64,000 nucleotides of DNA from assembly GCA_028693055.1 (NCBI GenBank), contig JAQUWD010000010.1, positions 22,907 through 86,906 of the forward strand, in the 5' to 3' direction. The translations under genes and the position numbers were made by a program. Shown piece after piece: positions 43,267 to 52,084 of this stretch (position 1 is the stretch's first letter; each line of letters begins with the position of its first letter). The notes under the pieces are model-generated. The model searched no databases and had not been told where the DNA came from. It saw only the letters and a list, made by a program, of their open reading frames with translations. This stretch comes from Eubacteriales bacterium. GTDB lineage: Bacteria > Bacillota > Clostridia > Christensenellales > Aristaeellaceae.

Positions 43267-43300
43267 TGTGCCTCGACATTGTGTCGAGGCACAATTTTTT
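43267..43300 (+). terminator. Terminator of the monosaccharide transport operon
   Basis: TGTGCCTCGACA and TGTCGAGGCACA form a perfect 12-bp stem with a TTG loop, followed by ATTTTTT. Confidence 0.95.
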
Positions 43301-43432
43301 CTTAGTGATCATCGTTACTCGCGTCACAATAGCAACTATCAACGTATATTCACCCCGCTATCCCCTCCCCGCCAAACCCACGCCTTTCCCCCATCCTCAC
43401 GCCGCTCCCCAACAGCGGCGATAGCGAGGGAG

Positions 43433-43645
43433 GCCAAAAGCCCCGCTCGTTTTGATGGAGGATGAAGGGGCGCGTGGGAGGCGGAAGCCCCTCCATGTTC
43501 CTACCCAACTCCCATCGCCTCCCGAATAGCGCCCCGCCTCCTTCAAAACGGGCAATTAGGGCTTTTGGCTGTACGAGCGTGCCGCAGCTTTCTGTTTCTC
43601 TTTCCGGAAAGAGAAAAACGGGGTCAAGGGGCGTTAGCGCCCTTG
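43433..43645. repeat. Palindromic element with nested inverted repeats
   Basis: Outer arms 43433-43461 and 43537-43569 pair through GCCAAAAGCCC and CGTTTTGA-GGAGG blocks; inner arms GGGGCGC/GCGCCCC and GGGAGGCG/CGCCTCCC extend the stem. A perfect 22-bp palindrome (43595-43616, centred on TTTCCGGAAA) and a CAAGGG/CCCTTG hairpin (43625-43645) follow. The GGGTCAAGGG core at 43621-43630 also occurs on the opposite strand in the 40220-40404 element. No coding sequence fits. Together with the terminator it explains most of the 505-bp gap before the flavodiiron gene. Confidence 0.6.
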
Positions 43646-43671
43646 CGTCCTCCCCTTGCGGAGAACACTAT

Positions 43672-43700
43672 TTGACAGTTGAAAACCCATGGTATAGAAT
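43672..43700 (+). promoter_or_regulatory. Promoter of the flavodiiron gene
   Basis: TTGACA (43672-43677), 17 bp and TAGAAT (43695-43700), with transcription expected near 43707, 36 bp before the start codon. Confidence 0.8.
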
Positions 43701-43742
43701 AGAGCTGTCCCAAATGAACGTAAACAATGGAGGGTTATTTCG

Positions 43743-44939
43743 ATGAACTGCATTCGAAAGCTGACAGACGATTTGCTCTGGGTAGGCGGAAACGACCGCC
43801 GACTCCATTTATTTGAAAACGCCTATCCTCTCCCCGATGGCATCAGCTATAACGCCTACCTGCTGCTGGATGAGAAAACCGCATTGCTGGATACCGTAGA
43901 CCGGGCGGTGGGCGATGAATTTTTTGAAAACCTAAACGCCGGGCTTCAAGGCCGAGAGCTGGACTATGTGATCATCAATCATATGGAGCCGGATCACTGC
44001 GGCACGCTGGCAAGACTTCTGCTGCGCTATCCCGATGTAACAGTGGTTAGCAATGATAAGGTTTTCACAATGATTCATCAGTTCTTCGGCGATGAAGCGT
44101 CCATCGGTAATGCAGTGTCGGTTGCCGAGGGCAGCACGCTGTCGCTGGGCCGTCATCAGTTGACCTTTGTCATGGCGCCTATGGTACATTGGCCGGAGGT
44201 AATGGTTACCTACGACCAAACAACAGGCGCCTTGTTCTCCGCCGACGCCTTTGGTACCTTCGGTGCTCTGGACGGCTGCCTTTTTGCAGACGAGGTTGAT
44301 TTTAACGGGCATTGGCTGGATGAAATGCGTCGCTACTATACCAATATCGTGGGTAAGTACGGCGGCCCCGTACAAACGCTGCTGAAAAAAGCAGCCGGAC
44401 TAAAGCTTCAGATGATCTGTCCGCTTCATGGCCCAATCTGGCGGGAGCATATGGATTGGCTGGTGGAGAAGCATCAGCTGTGGAGCGCCTACACCCCGGA
44501 GGATGAAGGCGTGCTGGTGGCTTATGCTTCCATTTACGGGCATACAAAAAACGCCGCGGAGGTGCTGGCTCGTGAGCTTACACTAGCTGGCGCCAAAAAG
44601 GTGCGGCTCTATGACGTTTCCGAGACTCATCCTTCCTATTTGGTTGCCGAAGCCTTTCGGTCGAGCCGGTGGGTCTTTTTAAGCGCCACCTATAATGCGG
44701 GCATTTTCCCGGCAATGGAAACATTGCTAAACGACTTGAAGGCTCACGGCTTGCGCAACCGCAAGGTTGCTCTGGTAGAAAACGGCTCTTGGGCTCCCGC
44801 CGCCGGGAAGCTGATGAAAGCGGTTCTGGAAAGTATGAAAGATATCCAAATGGTAGAGCCTATGGTAAGCGTTCGGTCAGCACTGCGAGAAGAACAGCTG
44901 GCCCAGCTTACGACGCTGGCGCGGGAGCTGCTTTCCTAA
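43743..44939 (+). CDS. fprA: Flavodiiron protein (FprA-type oxygen/NO reductase)
   Basis: Reduces oxygen to water (or NO to N2O), protecting an anaerobe. It is a 398-residue A-type flavoprotein: residues 1-250 are a metallo-beta-lactamase-like domain with the di-iron motif HMEPDHCGT near 80, MVHWPEVMVTYD near 144 and the late iron ligand His in CPLHGPIW near 226; residues 255-398 are a flavodoxin domain with FMN loop ASIYGHTKNAAE near 261 and STYNAG-like SATYNAGIFP near 315. No rubredoxin or flavin reductase extension is fused. GGAGG stands 9 bp before ATG. The YedK-like gene follows by 27 bp. Confidence 0.94.
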   Translation: MNCIRKLTDDLLWVGGNDRRLHLFENAYPLPDGISYNAYLLLDEKTALLDTVDRAVGDEFFENLNAGLQGRELDYVIINHMEPDHCGTLARLLLRYPDVTVVSNDKVFTMIHQFFGDEASIGNAVSVAEGSTLSLGRHQLTFVMAPMVHWPEVMVTYDQTTGALFSADAFGTFGALDGCLFADEVDFNGHWLDEMRRYYTNIVGKYGGPVQTLLKKAAGLKLQMICPLHGPIWREHMDWLVEKHQLWSAYTPEDEGVLVAYASIYGHTKNAAEVLARELTLAGAKKVRLYDVSETHPSYLVAEAFRSSRWVFLSATYNAGIFPAMETLLNDLKAHGLRNRKVALVENGSWAPAAGKLMKAVLESMKDIQMVEPMVSVRSALREEQLAQLTTLARELLS

Positions 44940-44966
44940 ACGCTCCCGGATCAGGAGGCGGCAAAG

Positions 44967-45611
44967 ATGTGCGGTAGATACTATATTGCCTATGATGAAG
45001 AGGATGAGCGGATGAACGCCATCCTGCGAGAAATCAACCACGGCATTCCCTCCTCTGTGGAAGAAGGCTTTCAACCCAGGGAGGTTTTCCCGGGGAGCCT
45101 TGCCCCTGTTCTGGTGCCGTTTGAAAACAAAAACGCCCCGCGCCTGATGCGCTGGGGCTTTCCTCGTTATGGCGGGAGCGGCTTGGTCATCAATAGCCGT
45201 AGCGAAAAGTCGGATTTCACCCCCATGTTTCAAAAGGCAATCCGGGAGCGGCGGTGTCTGATTCCTGTTACCGGCTTTTTCGAATGGCGGCATACCCCCA
45301 GCGGCGCTAAAAAAAGCAAGGAAAAATTCTCCTTCCGTAGCGAAAAATCGTTAATAGAGCACCGCCCCATGTATTTAGCGGGGATTTACGGGCTTTTCTC
45401 CGGCGGCTTCGAGGGCGGCGGTTATGACGGTTATGCCATTCTGACACAAGCAGCTGACGAGCAGATGCTCCCCTACCATGACCGTATGCCTGTCATCCTT
45501 GAGGAGGAAGAAAAGAAAAAGGCGTGGCTCTTTGCCCCGCCCGATTATCCTTATGGAGAGCTGCGGTCGATGTTTACACCGCCGAGGTTGATTGTGAACC
45601 CGGCAGAATAA
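44967..45611 (+). CDS. SOS response-associated peptidase family protein (YedK/HMCES-like)
   Basis: Forms a thiazolidine cross-link with abasic sites in single-stranded DNA, shielding them. The mature N-terminus is MCGRYY with the catalytic Cys 2. Other conserved residues are Asn in VINSRSEK near 74, Glu in TGFFEWR near 98 and His in LPYHDRMPVIL near 171. The 214-residue length is normal. AGGAGG is 8 bp before ATG. It is probably co-transcribed with the flavodiiron gene, linking oxygen protection and DNA damage tolerance. Its transcript ends at a terminator that overlaps the convergent gene. Confidence 0.92.
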   Translation: MCGRYYIAYDEEDERMNAILREINHGIPSSVEEGFQPREVFPGSLAPVLVPFENKNAPRLMRWGFPRYGGSGLVINSRSEKSDFTPMFQKAIRERRCLIPVTGFFEWRHTPSGAKKSKEKFSFRSEKSLIEHRPMYLAGIYGLFSGGFEGGGYDGYAILTQAADEQMLPYHDRMPVILEEEEKKKAWLFAPPDYPYGELRSMFTPPRLIVNPAE

Positions 45612-45645
45612 CGACCCGTCCATTAGATAAATTTCCCACGAAAGC

Positions 45646-45682
45646 GCAAGGATTGAAGCTCATTCACAATCCTTGCTTTTTT
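45646..45682 (+). terminator. Terminator overlapping the 3' end of the convergent isomerase gene
   Basis: GCAAGGATTG (45646-45655) and CAATCCTTGC (45667-45676) make a perfect 10-bp stem, followed by TTTTTT. The right arm and T-run also encode the last codons of the leftward TIM-barrel gene (stop at 45660-45662). Confidence 0.9.
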
Positions 45683-46451
45683 GTAGCCAGCGTACAGACT
45701 CTGTCAGCCCGGCAATGCTTTTGGTTTCCAAAACAATCCGGGCGTTGGCTTCATCGGCCAAAGTCAGGTATTTTTGCAAATCCAGCACACCGGTTCCCAA
45801 CGCTAAATGATCCTTCTTTTCGGTGGCGTCATGCAGATGCATATGGCAAAGCCTGTCCTTGCGTTTTAAGATTATCTTTTCGTCAGCGCCGCCGCTACGG
45901 TAATTGTGTCCAATATCGTAGGTTAAGCCAAAGCAAGGGCTTTCGAGCAGCAAATCAATAGCCTCTATCTGAAAAGCTTGATATCCGTCGCTATTTTCGA
46001 TGCAAATCGCAATATTCGCGCCGCCAATCGCCTGCTCGCATCGATCTCGAAATTCCGTTATGCTTTTCAAATATACGTCTTTAAACCGGTCAAACAGATA
46101 AACCCGCTGATTAGGTAATGTAAAATAGACGCCGCTGGAAAGGTGCATGTTCAGCACGGGCGACCCCAGAAGCTTCGCAAGCGCAATGGTTTCCAGCACC
46201 GTTCGGCTGTAGGCTTGGGCAATATATGGATTAAAATCACTGATATTCAGGTTTTCATCCAGATGCAGGGTATAGTAAATTCCATATTGCGTCGCGATTT
46301 CATTAGCATGAGCGATATCCATTTGATTCAGCTGATATTGGGGAAGATTCATATTCAGCTCAATAAACTGTAGGTTCAGTGCGCCGCATAGAGCGGCGCA
46401 CTCTTCTAACGTCAAGGTCTCGATCAACGTTGGCATGCCAAAATCGTTCAT
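45660..46451 (-). CDS. Sugar phosphate isomerase/epimerase-like TIM-barrel protein
   Basis: Predicted metal-dependent isomerase or epimerase of the xylose-isomerase-like/AP endonuclease 2 superfamily (263 residues). Likely metal ligands are visible: His in TLHLDENLN, His in LNMHLSSG, Glu in ICIENSDG, Asp and His in LTYDIGHNY, His in CHMHLHDA and Glu in VLETKS. The substrate cannot be deduced. The start ATG 46451 has only a weak ribosome site (AGAGCG), but the gene follows glpK by 10 bp and may rely on coupling; upstream codons belong to glpK. It ends the long leftward gene train. Confidence 0.82.
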   Translation of the reverse strand: MNDFGMPTLIETLTLEECAALCGALNLQFIELNMNLPQYQLNQMDIAHANEIATQYGIYYTLHLDENLNISDFNPYIAQAYSRTVLETIALAKLLGSPVLNMHLSSGVYFTLPNQRVYLFDRFKDVYLKSITEFRDRCEQAIGGANIAICIENSDGYQAFQIEAIDLLLESPCFGLTYDIGHNYRSGGADEKIILKRKDRLCHMHLHDATEKKDHLALGTGVLDLQKYLTLADEANARIVLETKSIAGLTESVRWLQKSKDCE

Positions 46452-46461
46452 TTTCGCTCTC

Positions 46462-47958
46462 TTATGCTTCCACCCAGCCACGGGAGCGTTCCACCGCACG
46501 ATGCCAGCCGTACAGCGCCAGCTCCCGGTTATGCTCGTCCATTCTGGGGGTGAAGGTCAAGTCCGGCTTGACCATGGAGGCGGCTTCCTCCTTTGTGGCA
46601 AACAGCCCCACGCCAATGCCAGCCAGCAGCGCTGCGCCCAGCGCGGTTGTTTCCAAAACGACAGGCCGTACTACCGGCAAGCCCATGATATCCGCCTGAA
46701 ACTGCATCATGAAACCGTTAGCGCTGGCTCCGCCATCCACATTCATTTGATGGGGCTTGCGGTTACCCCGGTCCGCCACCATGGCGCTGTATAAATCATG
46801 GCTTTGGTAGCAAATAGCCTCCAATGCCGCGCGCACAATATGCGCCCGATTGGTTCCACGGGTCATTCCGACAATGGTTCCCCGGCTGTACATATCCCAA
46901 TAGGGCGCGCCAAGGCCTGTAAAGGCGGGTACCAAAAATACACCCGCCGTATCAGGTACGCTCTGCGCTAGCTGTTCGCTCTCCGCCGAGGTCTTGATCA
47001 TTTTTAGCTCGTCCCTGAGCCATTGCACCGTAGCCCCGCCCATAAAAACGCTGCCCTCCAGCGCATAGGTGGGCTGCCCCTTCAAGCGCCATGCCATGGT
47101 GGTCAATAGCCCGTTATGGCTTTCCACCGGCAGCTCGCCGGTGTTCATGAGCATAAAGCAGCCCGTGCCATAGGTGTTCTTTACCATGCCAGGTTCAAAG
47201 CAGGCCTGCCCGAATAGGGACGCGTGCTGGTCGCCCGCCATAGCCGCCACAGGAATGGGGCGGCCCAAGATCTCCGGCCGCAGATTACCAATGACCTGCG
47301 CCGTATCTACCACTTGGGGCAGAACCTCCTTGGGAATGTTGAGCATAGAGAGAAGCTCGTCGTCCCAGCTTTGGGTGTGAAGGTTGAACAGCATGGTGCG
47401 TCCCGCATTGGTAGCGTCGGTCACATGAGGGCGACCCTCCACCAGATTCCATGCCAAATAGCTGTCCACCGTGCCGAAGCACAGCTCACCTTTAGCGGCC
47501 TGCTCGTGAAGGTTTAGGGTATCCAGCAGATAGGCTAGCTTTGTACCGCTGAAATAGGCGTCGGGAACCAGACCCGTCTTTTGACGGATCATCTCTCCCT
47601 TGCCTGCCTTCAAAAGCCGTTCCACATAAGGCGCGGTGCGGCGGCATTGCCAGACAATAGCGTTATGCACACAGCGTCCTGTTTCCCTTTCCCATAGCAA
47701 GGTTGTCTCCCGTTGATTGGTAATGCCGATAGCCGCAATATCCCGCACGTCTACGCCGCTCATCTTAACCGCTTTTTGCAGCGCGGTCACCTGTGTGTTC
47801 AGGATGTCCTCCGGGTCATGCTCCACCCAGCCCGGCTGCGGATAGTGCTGCTTGAACTCAATCGCGTGAGACGCCAGCGTTTGCCCCTGTTGATCAAAGA
47901 CGATCGCCCGGCTGGAGGTGGTTCCCTGATCCAGCGCCACCAAAATGTTTTTACTCAT
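46462..47958 (-). CDS. glpK: Glycerol kinase
   Basis: Phosphorylates glycerol to glycerol 3-phosphate with ATP. It is 498 residues long, the normal length for this FGGY kinase. Marks are LVALDQGTTSSRAIVFD at the N-terminus, EHDPEDILNTQ near 46, GITNQRETTLLWERETG near 81, WLAWNL-like SYLAWNLVEGRPHVTDATNAGRT near 165, GDQHASLFGQ near 245 and VDGGASANGFMMQFQAD near 408. GGAGG precedes ATG. No glycerol channel or dehydrogenase gene is adjacent. It lies 15 bp after hemZ. Confidence 0.96.
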   Translation of the reverse strand: MSKNILVALDQGTTSSRAIVFDQQGQTLASHAIEFKQHYPQPGWVEHDPEDILNTQVTALQKAVKMSGVDVRDIAAIGITNQRETTLLWERETGRCVHNAIVWQCRRTAPYVERLLKAGKGEMIRQKTGLVPDAYFSGTKLAYLLDTLNLHEQAAKGELCFGTVDSYLAWNLVEGRPHVTDATNAGRTMLFNLHTQSWDDELLSMLNIPKEVLPQVVDTAQVIGNLRPEILGRPIPVAAMAGDQHASLFGQACFEPGMVKNTYGTGCFMLMNTGELPVESHNGLLTTMAWRLKGQPTYALEGSVFMGGATVQWLRDELKMIKTSAESEQLAQSVPDTAGVFLVPAFTGLGAPYWDMYSRGTIVGMTRGTNRAHIVRAALEAICYQSHDLYSAMVADRGNRKPHQMNVDGGASANGFMMQFQADIMGLPVVRPVVLETTALGAALLAGIGVGLFATKEEAASMVKPDLTFTPRMDEHNRELALYGWHRAVERSRGWVEA

Positions 47959-47973
47959 GATGCCTTCCTCCTT

Positions 47974-49431
47974 TTATAAAAATAACGCTTCCTTACGCCG
48001 CGCCATTTCTTCGACGCGGTCAATATATACCGATACGTTGGTTACGTTGGGCGCGCGCTCAATACGCAGCTCGCGGTCCGGAAAAACCCGCTTGCTGATC
48101 GCGCCCGCGCCTACGGCGATGACGGAGCTGGTTTCCTCCATCATATCGATATTATAAAGACAAGCCGCGCCCTTTCGGGCGTATCCCACATTCTGCTGCC
48201 CAGCCATGTATTTCTGACGGTATAAGTAATAGGGCGAAAAGCCAAGAGCCCGCGCCGTTTCCCCGCCTAAGCGCACCATTTCAGCCGCGTCGAATGCATC
48301 CGGCAGAGGCGCGTGCTCCAAATTCAAACGGCTGGACCGCTTAATCGCCAAGGTGTGCACTGTCAAGCTATCCGGCTTGAGCGTCGCAATTTCCTCCATG
48401 GTATGGGCGAAGTGAGCCACCTTCTCGCCCGGTAGCCCAGCAATCACGTCCATATTGATATCCTCAAAGCCCATTTCCCGCGCCAGCACAAACGCATCCA
48501 CCGTCTGCTGGGCGGTATGATCCCGCCCAATGCGACGCAGGGTTTCATCGTTCATGGTCTGAGGATTGATGCTGATACGGCCTACCTTTAACCGGCGCAA
48601 TACGCTAAGCTTGCCGGGCGTGATGGTATCAGGCCGTCCTGCCTCCACCGTATATTCGCACGCATCGGGGAATTGCTCCATCACCGCATCCATAAGCCGA
48701 GTAAATTCATTTTCCCCAAGGGCGGTTGGCGTGCCGCCGCCTACATAAACCGCGCGAAGCTTAAGGCCAGCTTTGGTAAAAAGCCGTCTAGCCTCTCCAA
48801 GCTCCCACAGCACCGCCTGCATATAGGGCGGTATCAGCTTTCCCTTTCCCACCGCTTCACCGGGAAAGGAACAGTAGGCGCAGCGCGTACGGCAAAAAGG
48901 GACGGATACATATAAATCGGCTTCCCTTGGGTTAGGGCTTGGCAAGGTCTGCTGCACGGTTACGATCTCCCTTAGCAGCTCCGCCTTTTCCGGGGTTACG
49001 TCAAAATCATGCTCCACAGCCAGCACCGCCTGCGCCATGGTCATGCCGTCTGCCAAACGCTCGTATAGCAGCCGTGTGGGGCGAATCCCCGTTAACGACC
49101 CCCAAGGGGGATGAACGCCGGTCATTTCCTTTAACAGCTCATACAGCGTTACCTTGCACAGCCGTTTGATATGGCGCTTATGAATCAGCTCCCGCCGCTC
49201 GTCCTCTACTGCGGGAATTGGCAGCGTTTTTTTCATGATATGGCCTTCAAAGGTAAAGGAACAGCTCCATTGACCGTTTTCCTCGGAAAACTGATGCACA
49301 AGCGGCTTAAAGCCCATCGGCGCGTCGCCAATCGCAAAGCCTTCAACCTTAAAAAAGAGCTTTAAAACCTCGCAGAATTCATTTGCCAGCTTGGCAAGGG
49401 GTGTTTGAACCGCTACTGATATTTCCGTCAC
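47974..49431 (-). CDS. hemZ: HemZ-type radical SAM protein (coproporphyrinogen dehydrogenase-like)
   Basis: Oxygen-independent coproporphyrinogen III oxidase-like radical SAM enzyme (485 residues). The iron-sulfur motif is CRTRCAYC near 178-185; an extra N-terminal domain of about 165 residues is typical of HemZ. Further marks are VYVGGGTPTALGENEF near 237, INPQTMNDETLRRIGRDH near 282, INMDVIAGLPGE near 313 and YLYRQKYMAGQQNVGYA near 405. Whether it makes heme or acts on another porphyrin in an anaerobe is unclear. ATG 49431 overlaps the TGA of the metallo-hydrolase gene, so the two are coupled. Confidence 0.9.
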   Translation of the reverse strand: MTEISVAVQTPLAKLANEFCEVLKLFFKVEGFAIGDAPMGFKPLVHQFSEENGQWSCSFTFEGHIMKKTLPIPAVEDERRELIHKRHIKRLCKVTLYELLKEMTGVHPPWGSLTGIRPTRLLYERLADGMTMAQAVLAVEHDFDVTPEKAELLREIVTVQQTLPSPNPREADLYVSVPFCRTRCAYCSFPGEAVGKGKLIPPYMQAVLWELGEARRLFTKAGLKLRAVYVGGGTPTALGENEFTRLMDAVMEQFPDACEYTVEAGRPDTITPGKLSVLRRLKVGRISINPQTMNDETLRRIGRDHTAQQTVDAFVLAREMGFEDINMDVIAGLPGEKVAHFAHTMEEIATLKPDSLTVHTLAIKRSSRLNLEHAPLPDAFDAAEMVRLGGETARALGFSPYYLYRQKYMAGQQNVGYARKGAACLYNIDMMEETSSVIAVGAGAISKRVFPDRELRIERAPNVTNVSVYIDRVEEMARRKEALFL

Positions 49432-50039
49432 AGGCTATCCCCCCGTCCCGCGATGGTGATATCGCCATGACCGGGATAAGCTGTACGCTTGGGCGTTAGG
49501 TGAAATAGCTTTCGCAGGCTTTCCTTCAGCTTCATAAAATCGCCGTCGTCAAAGTCGGTACGGCCATAGCCGCCGTTAAAAAGCGTGTCTCCGCAAAAGA
49601 CGCATTCGTCGCCCTGCGCTAAGTAGCAGCAGCTTCCCTCGCTATGCCCGGGGGTATGGAGCACCTCCAAAGCAATCCCGCCCAAGGTAAGCCGTTGCCC
49701 GTCTACAAGCAAAATCGGCTGGGTTTTTACCGTCAGATGCTCGCCAAAGCACTCGCTTACGTTTCCCTTTGCATCTGTAAGCTTAGCCGCATCTGCTTCG
49801 TGAACATACAGCGGAACGCTATATCGCTGGCAAAGCTCGTCCACCGCGCCCATGTGATCAAAATGCCCATGAGTGAGAAGCACGGCTACAGGCTTGCGGT
49901 TCCCAATCAATGCAACAATACGGGAGGCTTCCGCGCCGGGGTCTATCACCAACACCTCATGGGTTTCCGTGTTTTCCACTACGTAGCAATTGGTCTGTAC
50001 CTCTCCCACGACGATCGTATCCACCTTCAGCTTCGGCAT
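49428..50039 (-). CDS. Metallo-beta-lactamase fold hydrolase, glyoxalase II-like
   Basis: Zinc hydrolase of the hydroxyacylglutathione-hydrolase-like group (203 residues). The metal motif is THGHFDHMG near 56-63, with His in HTPGHSEGSC near 129, Asp in FCGDTLFNGGYGRTDF near 151 and a terminal His in PGHGD near 191. The start is ATG 50039, AAGGAG 8 bp upstream; the longer frame lacks family sequence. It sits between dtd and hemZ, a conserved order in Firmicutes. Its substrate is probably a thioester, but this is not shown. Confidence 0.9.
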   Translation of the reverse strand: MPKLKVDTIVVGEVQTNCYVVENTETHEVLVIDPGAEASRIVALIGNRKPVAVLLTHGHFDHMGAVDELCQRYSVPLYVHEADAAKLTDAKGNVSECFGEHLTVKTQPILLVDGQRLTLGGIALEVLHTPGHSEGSCCYLAQGDECVFCGDTLFNGGYGRTDFDDGDFMKLKESLRKLFHLTPKRTAYPGHGDITIAGRGDSL

Positions 50040-50055
50040 GGCTTGAGCTCCTTTT

Positions 50056-50505
50056 TTACAATATTTTTCGGGAATCCAGCAAAATCGTGACCGGGCCGTC
50101 ATTCACCAGACTCACCTTCATATCCGCGCCAAAAACGCCCACGCCCACCGTGATCCCCATATCGCGCCACGCGGTTACCAGTCTTTCATACATAGGGTCT
50201 GCCACTTCCGGCCTAGCGGCGGTAATAAAGCTGGGTCTGCGCCCACCCCGAGCGTCCCCAAGCAAAGTGAACTGGCTTACCGCTAATATGCCGCCGCCGA
50301 TATCCATGAGAGACAGGTTCATCTTGCCTTCTTCGTCCTCAAAGATTCGCAGATTGGGAACCTTTTTGCGGATATACTCTAAATCCGTGTCCGTATCGCC
50401 GGTTTCCACCCCAAGCAATACCAGAAATCCATGCCCTACGGTTCCCACCGTCTGTCCCTCTACCTTAACGGACGCTTCCGTTACCCGTTGAATCACTGCC
50501 CTCAC
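50056..50505 (-). CDS. dtd: D-aminoacyl-tRNA deacylase
   Basis: Removes D-amino acids (and glycine mis-charged on tRNA-Ala) from tRNA. It is 149 residues, the normal length. The two active-site motifs are [17 protein letters not shown] near 77-93 and [11 protein letters not shown] near 134-144 (the Gly-Pro motif). [15 protein letters not shown] at the N-terminus is characteristic. It follows a membrane protein gene by 16 bp and precedes the metallo-hydrolase by 16 bp. Confidence 0.96.
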   Translation of the reverse strand: MRAVIQRVTEASVKVEGQTVGTVGHGFLVLLGVETGDTDTDLEYIRKKVPNLRIFEDEEGKMNLSLMDIGGGILAVSQFTLLGDARGGRRPSFITAARPEVADPMYERLVTAWRDMGITVGVGVFGADMKVSLVNDGPVTILLDSRKIL

Positions 50506-50521
50506 AGAAGGTCACGCTCCT

Positions 50522-52066
50522 TTACCATCGAACATAGAGATTAAAATCACTGTCGCTGCCAGCCATATCTAGCACATAGCTTTCCGCAATATAATCAAGG
50601 GTAGCGTCCGTTAGGATGCCGCGATAGTCCTCCGGCTCCCATTGGAAAACCAAAAACTGAATGTCGTTTGTCATGATGAATTCTTCGAAAGCCTCAGCGC
50701 AGTTTTCTCCAACGCCATTCTGAATATAGCTAACCAAATTCATATATTTATAGGCGGGCATCACATCATTGATATAGTACCATTTTCGGGGCATATTGAC
50801 GCAAAAAACCGAATCCCGATCCGCCCAGATTTCTTCCTGAAATTCCTGATAGGTTTCAATGCTCTGCCGGTACTCCTCGCTGGATACCAACGAACGCTCC
50901 ACCAAAAAAAGATTCCCGTTCCACGCCAGCAGCGCCGCTACACCCACAGCCGCCGCCTGCGTTACACCCCGAAGCTGCCTATTTTCCATAAGCCTTTGAA
51001 GCATGACGGTAAGAATCAATCCAGACAGCATAATCGGCGCGCCTATGGGAATCAGATGCTGTCCGTAGCCGGTGGTGGATACATAGGTACCTGCCATCAC
51101 AGCGACAGCTAGTGCCACACTATAGGCTAGAAGCCATCCGGTGTAGCTCTCCTTAGGCTGATTCCTTGAGCATATTTTGAGCAGGATGACACCGACAACC
51201 GCAGCGATCAACGCCAGCCATACAGGCTGCAATGAATACCGGGCATAATCGCTGCCGCTGAAAAGCATGTTCACGCGCTGTGCAAAAAAGCCCGCATCCT
51301 CCGCCCCGGACACATGGGAAAAGTTGCTGAGGATATATTCCTGTAGCATCGCACCTACGGAATTTGTCGCCAGTAGGTAGGCAAAAATCGGCGCGGCTAC
51401 GACCGCCAAGCCGCCGATGAACGCGCCCGCTTCCTTCCAAAAATTCTTCTTTTCCCGTAACACATAAGCGATATAGAAAAGCACCGTTACCCCAACGCCA
51501 AGGATATCGCTGATTTTGATCAGCATAACCGCCATCATCAGCACGCCTAAGCCAAAGGCATGCCAAAGCGTATTTTTCGGTTTGCCATAAAAGCTGCGCA
51601 GAAGTATCGCCATGGCGGCGACCGTAAGAAACACATCGTATTCCTCGCAATAGTTACCGCCGCTTAAATGGAGGCTGATGGCACTGTAATAAAGCGTCAC
51701 CGGGATCAGCGCGCAGGCAATGTGAAGCCTGCCCTTTTGCAGATACCGCGCCATGCGCAAAATCATCAGGCAAGCGCCAACGCTCATCAGCATTTCCAGA
51801 ATAAACGCGCCGGTAGCTCCCGGCATCAGATATTGGGGCAGCCCGTTTAGCAAAAATAGAAGGGGGCCTTTATTTTCCACGATATCCACGTAAGGAACCT
51901 TTCCCAACGTGATCGCCTTGCCCACCGTTAGAAAAATAGGGCTATCTGTGCCTAAATCCAAAAAAAGCGGACTATTGCTGTAGCAGCGAAGGAGCGCAAA
52001 GGAGATGGACAATAGCACGCAAAGTCCTTCACAAACACGGTATAACCAATTTTCCCTTTTTTTCAT
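50522..52066 (-). CDS. Multi-spanning membrane protein, GT39/ArnT-like glycosyltransferase candidate
   Basis: A 514-residue protein with about eleven membrane helices and a soluble C-terminal part (about 400-514). The first outer loop carries the acidic pattern LGTDSPIFLTVGKAI and VPYVDIVENKGPLLFLLNG near 36-75, the arrangement of polyprenyl-phosphate-sugar-using transferases such as PMT and ArnT. It is therefore a candidate for transferring a sugar to a cell-surface acceptor. It is inserted between relA and dtd, which are usually adjacent in Firmicutes, and lies 18 bp after relA. Confidence 0.7.
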   Translation of the reverse strand: MKKRENWLYRVCEGLCVLLSISFALLRCYSNSPLFLDLGTDSPIFLTVGKAITLGKVPYVDIVENKGPLLFLLNGLPQYLMPGATGAFILEMLMSVGACLMILRMARYLQKGRLHIACALIPVTLYYSAISLHLSGGNYCEEYDVFLTVAAMAILLRSFYGKPKNTLWHAFGLGVLMMAVMLIKISDILGVGVTVLFYIAYVLREKKNFWKEAGAFIGGLAVVAAPIFAYLLATNSVGAMLQEYILSNFSHVSGAEDAGFFAQRVNMLFSGSDYARYSLQPVWLALIAAVVGVILLKICSRNQPKESYTGWLLAYSVALAVAVMAGTYVSTTGYGQHLIPIGAPIMLSGLILTVMLQRLMENRQLRGVTQAAAVGVAALLAWNGNLFLVERSLVSSEEYRQSIETYQEFQEEIWADRDSVFCVNMPRKWYYINDVMPAYKYMNLVSYIQNGVGENCAEAFEEFIMTNDIQFLVFQWEPEDYRGILTDATLDYIAESYVLDMAGSDSDFNLYVRW

Positions 52067-52084
52067 CTTGTGTAGCTCCTTTTA

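Noticed and set aside
43462..43746. 94-residue frame before the flavodiiron gene
   Set aside because: It is made of the palindromic repeat and the promoter; there is no ribosome site or protein-like composition.
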